A stretch of 35,123 nucleotides of DNA from Candidatus Viridilinea halotolerans (GTDB taxonomy: Bacteria > Chloroflexota > Chloroflexia > Chloroflexales > Chloroflexaceae): NCBI GenBank assembly GCA_003934145.1, contig RSAS01000695.1:1-35123 (forward strand), given 5' to 3'. The first letter of the stretch is position 1. The number at the start of each line of letters is the position of its first letter. Of this stretch, positions 8,091 to 15,300 are shown piece after piece. Made by a program: the position numbers and the translations under genes. Below the pieces are notes generated by a model. That model saw only the letters and a program-made list of their open reading frames with translations, did not search any database and was not told the origin of the DNA.

Positions 8091-8242
8091 TAGGGCTGCG
8101 TCAAAGTCACCTCCGGTGGGGGTTCGGGGGAGGCTTCGCCTCCCCCGAAGAACTTTTTTGTTGCTTTTTGGCGGCTTCGCCGCCAAAAAGCAACAAAAAT
8201 GAGGGTTTGGGGCGCAGCCCCAACGACTTTGACGTGGCCCTA
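8091..8242. repeat. Composite inverted-repeat element
   Basis: About 150 bp bounded by tagggctgcgtcaaagtc (8091-8108) and the imperfect complement gactttgacgtggccct. Inside are a small hairpin gggggaggc-ttc-gcctccccc and the long hairpin H3. It lies between two minus-strand genes. The layout resembles the MITE copies (terminal inverted repeats plus hairpins) but the end sequences differ, so it is a separate family or a heavily diverged relative. Confidence 0.55.
8155..8199. repeat. Hairpin repeat H3 (21-bp perfect arms)
   Basis: Left arm 8155-8175, loop ttc at 8176-8178, right arm 8179-8199, all perfectly paired. The tip ggcggcttcgccgcc is shared with H1, H2 and H4, while the outer arm (tttttgttgctttt) is its own. 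The T- and A-rich ends would give a U tract on either strand, so it can act as an intrinsic terminator. Confidence 0.7.
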
Positions 8243-8244
8243 CT

Positions 8245-8283
8245 AGGGTGGTGCGGGCGAACTTGGTTCGCCCGCACCACCCT
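8245..8283 (-). terminator. Terminator-like hairpin overlapping a methyltransferase stop codon
   Basis: 18-bp perfect arms around a ttg loop: agggtggtgcgggcgaac / gttcgcccgcaccaccct. The right arm reaches into the stop codon (8282-8284) of the minus-strand methyltransferase. There is no long U tract directly after the hairpin. The inner gaac-ttg-gttc resembles the central hairpin of the MITE family. Confidence 0.5.
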
Positions 8284-9478
8284 ACCGACAGATCAGCACC
8301 ACGGGCTTGCCTGCATGTTTGGTCAGCACAACGACGAGCGGCTGGCCGTGCGGGCGACTCAGTTGGCGGGCGAGTTGGTCGCTGTCGAGCGGGGAGCCCC
8401 GTTTCTTCACCGTAATGACCCCGGCCTCAAGTTCGCGTAGCGTGGCGCGCAGGGCTTTGAGGTTGAAGGGCTGCCAGTGGATGATCGGCCAGACACGGGC
8501 AAAAGGGGTAGCCACGCGTTTAGGGCTGGTCAGGTAGGCAATTTCGGCATCCAACTGTGCTGCGCCGAGCAGCGCCCCTAGTTCGCGTACTAGCCCGGCA
8601 CGAATGATCGCCGGATCGGGTTCGTAGAGGAAGGCGGCGGGTGGTTCAATGCGGGCCGCAAGCGGCGCATCAAGTGCATCTTTGGCCAGCGTGTGGTGTT
8701 CAATACTGCCATCCTCGCGGGTGTGCAGCAGCGTAGCGCGCATGCGTGTGGTGGCCAGCGGGCCGCACCAGAGTGCCGCCTCCTTGAGTTCGCCATTAAG
8801 CGCCACAAACTCCACTTCGGCATCAGGCGGCAGGGCACTAACATCAACCCCCGGCGCGAGCTTGAGCGCCAACGCGGGCGTTTGGCTACGCCACGCCAAA
8901 ACATGGGCCAAAGGCGGCTCGTAATCTTCTACGTTGGAGCGGCGTCGCCCGCCCGCCCGCCGCCCCGGATCGCAGAAGAGCGCATTGGCCGCAGGCGGCG
9001 GCGTTGTCAGCAGGTCGCGCAGCAGCGGCGTGACGCGCCCTTCCAGACCGAGCGCCGCAACGTTGGCCTGACAGAGCGCCAAGCGCAGCGGATCGCGTTC
9101 GACGGCGCAGACGTGGGCACCAGCGGCGGCCAGCGCCAGCGTATCGCCACCAATGCCACAGCCCAGATCGGCAACCTGGCCGTAGGGCGCGAGGCGAGCG
9201 GCGCGTTGCGCCGCCACGGGCGCTGCACTCGCCTGCTCTAGCGCCTCGCGGGTGAGAAAGAGCTTCGCGGCAGCGGGGAACTTTGCGGCGGCGCGCTGGC
9301 GCAACAGCGCCAATTCCAGCGCCGCTGCGGCCTGGGCCGGGCTAAAGCGGCGGCGCAGCCGCTCCAATTCGGGCAGGGTTTGCGTCGCCGCCAACGGGCG
9401 CTCAGCCAACTCCGCCAAGAGCGTTTGGCCAACGGGCGAACGAAGCCAGTGGAAGAGATCGAGTGAAAGTTCAGCCAT
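8282..9478 (-). CDS. Class I SAM-dependent methyltransferase with THUMP-like C-terminal domain
   Basis: About 398 residues from the ATG at 9478. An N-terminal helical region rich in Ala, Leu and Arg (1-95) precedes the Rossmann methyltransferase core. Motif I is VADLGCGIGGDTLAL (102-115), the acidic residue of motif II is in CAVERDP (Glu127), and the motif IV equivalent is LFCDPGRRAGGRR (170-177). The C-terminal ferredoxin-like portion (ITVKKRGSPLD...QPLVVVLTKHAGKPVVLIC) matches the THUMP-like domain that accompanies this family. A nucleic-acid substrate is likely by family, but the modified base is unknown. A frame extends to 9556, but it would run into the divergent promoter region, so MAELSL is preferred although its Shine-Dalgarno is weak. 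Confidence 0.85.
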   Translation of the reverse strand: MAELSLDLFHWLRSPVGQTLLAELAERPLAATQTLPELERLRRRFSPAQAAAALELALLRQRAAAKFPAAAKLFLTREALEQASAAPVAAQRAARLAPYGQVADLGCGIGGDTLALAAAGAHVCAVERDPLRLALCQANVAALGLEGRVTPLLRDLLTTPPPAANALFCDPGRRAGGRRRSNVEDYEPPLAHVLAWRSQTPALALKLAPGVDVSALPPDAEVEFVALNGELKEAALWCGPLATTRMRATLLHTREDGSIEHHTLAKDALDAPLAARIEPPAAFLYEPDPAIIRAGLVRELGALLGAAQLDAEIAYLTSPKRVATPFARVWPIIHWQPFNLKALRATLRELEAGVITVKKRGSPLDSDQLARQLSRPHGQPLVVVLTKHAGKPVVLICR

Positions 9479-9499
9479 AGGGCAAGAGTCTTTTCTCGT

Positions 9500-9545
9500 G
9501 TTTGGGTACAAATAGGTGTGTAAGGCAGCGGTTACCTGCCCAAAC
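9500..9545. promoter_or_regulatory. Inverted repeat in the divergent spacer before the WXG100 operon
   Basis: gtttggg (9500-9506) and cccaaac (9539-9545) form a 7-bp inverted repeat in the 107-bp gap between the minus-strand methyltransferase and the first WXG100 gene. Its place is right for an operator or a stem in the leader. I see no convincing -35/-10 pair here, so the promoter itself is not assigned. Confidence 0.3.
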
Positions 9546-9585
9546 AACCTAACCACAGTTCACCCACAGAACAAGGGAGTCGCAC

Positions 9586-9888
9586 ATGGATGAGGTCAAG
9601 GTCGAATACGATGAACTCGATCAGATTGCCAATCGATTTCTTCAACAATCGGAGGCTGTCGCGAGCATGATTCAGCAGATCACTGGTCGTATGGATCCGT
9701 TGCTGCAAGATGGCTGGAAGGGCTTGGGCGCCCAGGCCTTCTTTGATGAGATGCAAAGCGAGATTTTGCCCGCTTGCAACCGCCTCACCGAAGTCCTGAA
9801 TGTTGCGAGCCAGACCACCAAGAGCATTATCCAGACCTTCCAGCAGGCTGAGGAGGAGGCATCGGCCCCCTTCCAAGTGCGTAGTTAA
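9586..9888 (+). CDS. WXG100-family protein 1 (type VII secretion)
   Basis: A 100-residue, all-helical protein of exactly WXG100 size. The hairpin turn carries DGWKGLGAQAF, with Trp44-Lys45-Gly46 as the W-x-G motif, between two amphipathic helices (about 8-38 and 50-92). Known WXG100 proteins dimerise as four-helix bundles and are exported by EssC/EccC-type ATPases. The C-terminus lacks a Y-x-x-x-D/E motif; FQQAEEE is the nearest equivalent, with Phe for Tyr. A GGGAG at 9575-9579 lies six bases before the ATG. It is the first gene of the T7SS cluster, with 15 bp to the next. Confidence 0.92.
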   Translation: MDEVKVEYDELDQIANRFLQQSEAVASMIQQITGRMDPLLQDGWKGLGAQAFFDEMQSEILPACNRLTEVLNVASQTTKSIIQTFQQAEEEASAPFQVRS

Positions 9889-9903
9889 ACCACGAGGTAC
9901 TCT

Positions 9904-10215
9904 ATGACTAGCCAAGAGATCAAGCTCAACTATGAGATGGCCGAGGATATGCGCAAAGCCTTCCAAGACGGCGTTACCAAGCTCCAAGAGACTATGCACG
10001 AGATGCAGTCGGTCGCTAATCTTATGAGCGACAGTGCGCTCAAAGGGCGGGCTGGCAATGCCTATGTTGAGGCCATTCGCAACCGCCTCTGCCCCTCGCT
10101 CTCGAAGCTGATCGACAAATTTCAGGAATTGGATGGCGACATCGCTGCAGCCGTTTCTGCGATGCAAGAGGCCGACCAGGCTGCCGTGAATCAGTTCCAG
10201 AGTAACAGTGTCTAG
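9904..10215 (+). CDS. WXG100-like protein 2 (LKG variant)
   Basis: A 103-residue helical-hairpin protein. The turn reads DSALKGRAGNAYVEA, so Trp of W-x-G is replaced by Leu (L-K-G), while the following G-A/N-Y-V pattern fits WXG100 relatives. It starts 15 bp after protein 1, with a GAGG upstream. The likely role is the heterodimer partner of protein 1, as EsxA/EsxB pairs are encoded in tandem (inference). No Y-x-x-x-D tail is visible; the C-terminus is Gln/Asn/Ser-rich. Confidence 0.8.
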   Translation: MTSQEIKLNYEMAEDMRKAFQDGVTKLQETMHEMQSVANLMSDSALKGRAGNAYVEAIRNRLCPSLSKLIDKFQELDGDIAAAVSAMQEADQAAVNQFQSNSV

Positions 10216-10281
10216 GCGATTACTGCAAGCGCTAGGCTCGCTACCATGACGGGTGTTAAGCCAACAGGAGATCTGTAATCT

Positions 10282-10626
10282 ATGTCAGTAGAATCCTTCA
10301 TGATCAAACTGGCGCGGGCCATCTTGCAGAACGTGGTTCGCGAGATCACCGCCCAACGGCAATCGCTTATTGATGACGTCACGCAACCTCTCAACGCCAT
10401 TGTTCAGGCAGTCAATAGCGGCGTCTGGCGCGGCAATGGTGCCGATGCCTTCGTCCAAGATCTCTCGAGTATTACCATTCCTGGTATCGGTAAAATCGGT
10501 GATATGATCGACAAGTTTACCGGCGATGTCAACTCGGCCCAAGAGATCATTGAGCGCGCCGATCAACAGTGCGAACAAATGATCCGTAGCCAACTCTACG
10601 ATGCCTTTGATTTCTACAAGGGCTAA
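10282..10626 (+). CDS. WXG100-family protein 3 with YxxxD tail
   Basis: A 114-residue helical protein with VWRGNGADAF at the turn (Trp49-Arg50-Gly51, W-x-G) and a longer first helix than protein 1. The C-terminus contains YDAFD (Tyr106-Asp110), matching the Y-x-x-x-D/E export signal of mycobacterial ESX substrates. AGGAG in cacaggagatctg precedes the start. A 66-bp gap separates it from protein 2, and a repeat-family B copy follows. Confidence 0.88.
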   Translation: MSVESFMIKLARAILQNVVREITAQRQSLIDDVTQPLNAIVQAVNSGVWRGNGADAFVQDLSSITIPGIGKIGDMIDKFTGDVNSAQEIIERADQQCEQMIRSQLYDAFDFYKG

Positions 10627-10637
10627 TGCCCTTGGCG

Positions 10638-10717
10638 GGCCTGTCGGCGGGGGTTCGGGGGCATGGCCTCCGAAAAATCCTCCCCTTCCGACGGGGTTTT
10701 AGGGGCCGCAGGCCCCT
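10638..10717. repeat. Intergenic repeat family B, copy 2
   Basis: About 80 bp, closely similar to 1602-1701, inserted within the WXG100 operon between proteins 3 and 4. It ends in a GC-rich stem (aggggccgcaggcccct). Immediately after it, at about 10743-10766, ccacagattttggccacccc resembles the right end of the MITE family. So two repeat types are stacked in the 165-bp gap. It could tune relative expression of the downstream genes by folding in the mRNA (inference). Confidence 0.6.
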
Positions 10718-10791
10718 TAAGCTACTGCCCATCGGGACGTAAGCCCCACAGATTTTGGCCACCCCTGTATAGTTATCCTGAAAGGTAGATT

Positions 10792-11088
10792 ATGAGCAAC
10801 GAGATCTACATAGACCTACCCGCTGTGCGCAATATCGCGAAGAATCTCCAGGCGATTAGCGAGGCGTTGAACAAGATCGTGAAGGGGATCGAGTTGGCCA
10901 TCGCTACCCTCAAAGGCGTTGCCTTTATGGGCAAAGTTGGTGGTATTGCCTTCGTCCTCTTCCTCGAAGCGATTAAGCCAACCTTCGAGAAGAGCGCAGC
11001 GGATTGTGCTCAGTTGAGTAGCGATGTCAATACTTCGCTCGATGCCTATGAGCGTAATGATCAGGTTGGGGCTACACGCTTCTATTAG
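10792..11088 (+). CDS. WXG100-like protein 4 (no W-x-G) with YxxxD tail
   Basis: A 98-residue helical-hairpin protein. Helix one covers about 8-42. The turn region reads KGVAFMGKVGGIAF, Gly-rich and without Trp. Helix two covers about 60-88. The end contains YERND (Tyr86-Asp90), a Y-x-x-x-D motif. Size, neighbours and tail support membership of the ESX-like export family, but sequence similarity is weaker than for proteins 1 and 3. An AAAGG lies eight bases before the ATG. Residues 43-60 are hydrophobic, so a membrane-inserting small protein is an alternative. Confidence 0.65.
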   Translation: MSNEIYIDLPAVRNIAKNLQAISEALNKIVKGIELAIATLKGVAFMGKVGGIAFVLFLEAIKPTFEKSAADCAQLSSDVNTSLDAYERNDQVGATRFY

Positions 11089-11107
11089 CATGTAAGCCGT
11101 CTCATCG

Positions 11108-11153
11108 TCGTGAAGGGGCGCGTGGGAACCTAGTTCCCTCGCGCCGCCCTTGT
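11108..11153. repeat. MITE core remnant
   Basis: gaaggggcgcgtgggaacc followed by tagttccctcgcgccgccctt resembles only the central hairpin of the MITE family. The terminal repeats are missing. It lies in the 80-bp gap before the EssB-like gene and may be a decayed copy. Confidence 0.45.
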
Positions 11154-11168
11154 CTGCCGAGGAATGCA

Positions 11169-12272
11169 ATGCGTCAGACCTGCCTCATCTGTGCGCACCA
11201 TGCGCCCGATGGTAATCTCTTCTGTCAAGATATTCGCTGCCAAGCTGAGATGGCGCCGCGCATCCTTGCCTATGGCGAGTGGCTTGGCGATATCGAGATT
11301 ATTCGTCCGGTGGTGGTGCTGCGCTCCTCTGTCCTCTATGAGGCCCGCCGCCAGCAGGAGTTGCTGCTGTTGAAGGTGGCCCATCCCGGTCAGGAACATA
11401 CCCAACGCCTGGAGCGTGAAGCGAAATTTCTCCACGAGGTACAAACCAAAGGTACCGCCAATCGCCACCTGCCCGTGCTGCGCCCGCCGTTCGTCAATGT
11501 GCAACTTGCCGAACGCCCCTATGGACGCATTGCCTTGGATGATCAACTGCTCTATTTTTGCCTCTTTGAACACTTCGCGGGTGAACCACTCGGCGATCTG
11601 TTACTCAAACAACCCCAACCTTGGCTCTACCATGCCGGTTGGATCACTATTGCCCTCACCAGTGCCATCTCGGTGATGCACAACCGGCGCCATTTGCACC
11701 TTGCGCTCACCCCTAAGGCCGTGTTGGTGCGTTTTGATGCCAAGACGAATCTCCCCCAAGTGCTGCTCTGTGACCTTGGTGCCGTCTACGATGCGGGCGA
11801 GAGTAAGAGTCTTGAGCAACATTGGTACCCTGCGGTGGTGCCCCCCGCCTATACCGCCCCGGAATTGATCGCCCCCGTCCGTGAGCGTCCGGTTTACCCC
11901 GCTGATGTCTATGGCCTAGGACTGATCTTCTATGAATTGCTGATTGGGCAACCGGCATTTTACAGCCGCCGCCAGAGTGATGCCGAAATCTATGCGGCTG
12001 TCCAGCATGGTCTACAGAAGCCGCTCAGCCGCTCCCAAGACGTTGAAAAAGTAACCCAGGTGTTGGAACGCATGCTGAGTCTGCGTGCGGTTGAACGCCA
12101 CAGCGATGCCGCTAGCCTCGCCCAAGAGTTGATAACGCTCTTTGGCCCCATCCCCGAAACTCCCCGTCGCCTTGTTCCGGGGATGGAACGCGCCATGCTG
12201 GTCGCCTTAGTCGTTCTCGCTATCGCTTTTGCTACGGCACTCGCCGCGACGTTCATTGGCCTCATGGCATGA
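11169..12272 (+). CDS. EssB-like membrane pseudokinase with N-terminal Cys4 cluster
   Basis: A 367-residue protein. The N-terminus has a zinc-ribbon-like CxxC...C...C cluster (Cys5, Cys8, Cys19, Cys24). Residues about 40-325 follow the protein-kinase fold: LLLLKVA (Lys69), a hinge-like FEHFAGEPLGDLLL, and DLG for DFG (Asp202). An APE motif lies at 230-232, and DVYGLGLIFYELLIGQP corresponds to the F helix. The catalytic loop is HLALTPKA (177-184) instead of HRDLKPEN, so the catalytic Asp, the loop Lys and the Asn are all lost: a pseudokinase. One membrane helix lies at 342-365, leaving almost no extracellular tail. A pseudokinase plus one membrane helix is the layout of EssB/YukC in Firmicutes type VII systems, although EssB has a large extracellular domain. 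The homology is inferred from architecture and context. Confidence 0.75.
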   Translation: MRQTCLICAHHAPDGNLFCQDIRCQAEMAPRILAYGEWLGDIEIIRPVVVLRSSVLYEARRQQELLLLKVAHPGQEHTQRLEREAKFLHEVQTKGTANRHLPVLRPPFVNVQLAERPYGRIALDDQLLYFCLFEHFAGEPLGDLLLKQPQPWLYHAGWITIALTSAISVMHNRRHLHLALTPKAVLVRFDAKTNLPQVLLCDLGAVYDAGESKSLEQHWYPAVVPPAYTAPELIAPVRERPVYPADVYGLGLIFYELLIGQPAFYSRRQSDAEIYAAVQHGLQKPLSRSQDVEKVTQVLERMLSLRAVERHSDAASLAQELITLFGPIPETPRRLVPGMERAMLVALVVLAIAFATALAATFIGLMA

Positions 12273-12282
12273 TGTTAGGGCT

Positions 12283-12387
12283 GTGGCCCTAAAACCTGTA
12301 GGGCTGCGCCCCGCGCCCCACCGGGCAGTGGGAGGATGCGAGGGAACCGGGTTCCCTCGCGCTCCCTTCCTGTTTCTTTAGAAGGGC
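12283..12387 (-). repeat. Diverged MITE copy upstream of the EssC-like gene
   Basis: Matches the reverse complement of the 110-bp element through ctgtagggctgcgccccg, then ggaggatgcgagggaacc and ggttccctcgcgctcccttcc, but both termini have decayed. It partly overlaps a small hairpin ttagggc-tgtg-gccctaa (12275-12292) right after the EssB-like stop codon. It occupies most of the gap between the EssB-like and EssC-like genes and holds a spurious upstream in-frame ATG at 12336. Confidence 0.6.
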
Positions 12388-12398
12388 ATCGTTCACCT

Positions 12399-15300
12399 AT
12401 GCCGACCCCCATTGATCGCCCACCACGCATTCAGCCCGAGTTGCCAATTGACCAAGTTGAGATTCCTAAGCCGCCAACCCAAGAGGACGCTGGGTGGCAT
12501 CAACTTGTTCAGGTCGCTTTGCCGCTGGTAACCATCGTTGGCTATGTGCTGGTGGCATCGTTGAGTGGCACCGGGCGTAACCCCTGGCTCTTGTTGCCGA
12601 TGGCGCTCGCTGTGGTTGCTACGACCATCTTTTCTGTCTATACCTACCGGCGTGAGCGCCGTCGTCGGGTTGAGGCCGAGCAGGCGTACAACGATCGCTT
12701 GATTGCGCTGAGCCGCGATCTGCATCAGGCCCATGAACAGCAACGCCGCTTCTACGACTATAACTATCCCGATGTGCAGAGCGCCTTCACGATTGCTAGC
12801 CTCGCCCGCGATCATAGCCAAAATGCACAGCATGGCACCCTGCGCTCGATTGCGCGTCTCTGGGAACGACGCGTCGCTGATGAGGATTTTGGCCTCCTGC
12901 GCCTTGGCATTGGCACCCTCCCCTCCACGGTGATCTATACCCTGAAGGACGATGAGGAGGTGAATAGCCCACTTGTGCGGGCGGCTCGCAAGTTGGCCGA
13001 TGATTCGCGCTTTGTGACTGATGTGCCGATTACGCTCTCCTTGCGCCAACCGGCCCAGGAAGCAGCAGAGGCGAATAGTGGCAGTGACGATGAGTCGCGT
13101 TTCCCTATCGCGCCGGCCCTCGCTATTGCTGGCCAGCAGGAACAGGTCTATGCCTTTACGCGGGCGATCGTAGCCCACGCCGTCGTCTTTCATGCCCCCA
13201 CCGATCTGCGCCTCTTTGTCTGCGCCCCCCAGCGCGAGCCTTGGGATTGGATCGAGAAGTTGCCCCACTGCCGCGATGATGAACAGGCTACAGGGCAACT
13301 CTTTCTCGATACCCACCAAGCTACTGGCCAGGCTTCTGAAGAGGATGATGAAGTTCATCCCAAAGAACGCTTTTTTGAGGGGCTGCGCAAGCTGCTCACC
13401 CAACGCCAAATTCGCCTCCAAGATCGTGAGGGTAATCAAGATCAAGGCAATGCCACCCTGCCCTTCTGCCTCGTTGTGGTAGATATGCTCGATCAGGGCC
13501 AAAATAGCCCCTTCGGCGACCTCGAAGCCGATCCCGCGATCTCCATCCTCGTCGCCGAAGGCGCAACCCTGGGCGCATCTGTCATCTTTCTGGTCAATGA
13601 ACGCAGCAAAGCTCCCAGTGGCTGCCAAGCAGTACTTGAAACCGAAAAGACCACGCCCAACACCAATAGCAAATTTGCCCAAGCCGCGCTTCTCCACTTC
13701 CGCTATGCCGAAGTGGGTGTAAATACCTTCCGCTACGTAGGTCTGGCCGATTATGCCAGTCTGCGCTTCGTCCGCGAATTGGCCGATCTCCTCTCCCAAC
13801 TTGATGTGCGCCAAGGCCCTGGTTCCAATCTGCCCACCACGGTGCCTTTCCTCGATCTGGAAGGGCTACGCAACCTCGATGCCCTGCGCACAACCGCTAA
13901 ACAGCGCTGGCAGTCGTGCGAAACGGAAGATGATCGTGCCAATTGGCTGCGTGTGCCTTTGGGCCGTATGGCCGGTAACAAGAACCGTGAGTTGGTCTTC
14001 TCCGCCCGCCGCGACGGCGTCCACGGCATCGTCGCTGGCTCCACCGGTTCGGGCAAGTCGGAACTGCTCATTTCGCTCATTAGCGGCTTGGCCATCAGTT
14101 ATAGCCCCGCGACAATCAATTTTGTGCTGGTGGACTATAAGGGCGGTGGCGCATTTAGCGAATTTGCTACCTTGCCCCACTGTGTAGACATCATCACCAA
14201 CCTGGGTGCCGATGCGGTCACGCGCATGTTTACGGCGATTACTGCCGAGATGCAGCGCCGCCAGCGCCTCAATACCGCTACACGCACCAAAAATATTGTT
14301 GACTATCGCCGCAAGGGTTACCACCGCACCCACGCGCCCTACCCCTTCCTCTTCATCATCATTGATGAGTTTGCCGAGATGATCGCCGACCGGGCCGAGT
14401 ATAAGACCCAACTTGAGAGCATTACCCGCGTAGGGCGCGCCCAAGGCGTTTCGCTCATTCTGGCGGCGCAAAACCCCAGCGGGGTGACCGACCAGATGCG
14501 CTCCAATATCAAGTTCCGTATCTGCCTACGTGTCGAAACTCCCGCTGCAAGCCGCGAGATGCTGCGCCGTACCGATGCTGCCTTTTTGCCGCCCGGCGCC
14601 CCCGGACGCGGCTACCTCCAAGTCGGCAACGAGAATATTGAACTGATCCAGGTGGCCTACTGCGGTGGGCGTAACTATGCGAGCGATACGCGCGCCAAGG
14701 TGATCTGGCCGCAGCGTGGCGGCGGTTATGATCCCAACCAAGACCAAGAACCGCCTGAACTCTACAAGGCGATTATTGGTGTGCTTGGCGATCTGGCCGA
14801 CAAAGATCATATCCCCCCCCAATTTGCCCCTTGGCCTCGCCCCCTGCCCACCACCCTGGCCCTGAGTCAGCGCCTGCTGGCCAGCGATCCCCGCGCCAAG
14901 GCGCTCACTTCGGAACGCTACCTGAACGACGAGAGCCAGACGCTTATTCGTTTGGGTCAGCCCGCCGAAGCCGATCTTATGCTCGCTCCGGCGATCAATC
15001 GCTGGCTTGATGGCACATGTGGCTGGGTTGAACCGCTTGATGTGACCTACACCATGCGTCCGGTGGTTGGATTGATCGATGACCCCTACGCGGCACGCCA
15101 ATTGCCACTGGTCGTGGATCTCCAACGCGGCCATGCGGTCATCTTTGGCGCTTCGGGCTGGGGCAAGAGTACCTTCCTGCGCACGCTGGCCTTTAGTCTT
15201 GCAACGAGCCACTCCCCCGACCATTTGCACCTCTATGTTCTCGATCTCGGCGGGCGTAGCCTCAATGTCTTGGCGGGCCTGCCCCACACCGGCGCCCTGA

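Noticed and set aside
8245-8283. Riboswitch or small RNA gene
   Set aside because: It is one simple perfect stem with no conserved aptamer-like features, and it overlaps a stop codon; a terminator or repeat remnant explains it.
11169-12272. Active Ser/Thr kinase
   Set aside because: The catalytic loop lacks the Asp, Lys and Asn, so I call a pseudokinase.
12393-13814. Long open frame (473 codons) on the minus strand
   Set aside because: It is wholly antisense to the EssC-like gene, has no recognisable domain, and open antisense frames are expected in GC-rich genes. The same applies to 14526-15623 and 15660-17123.
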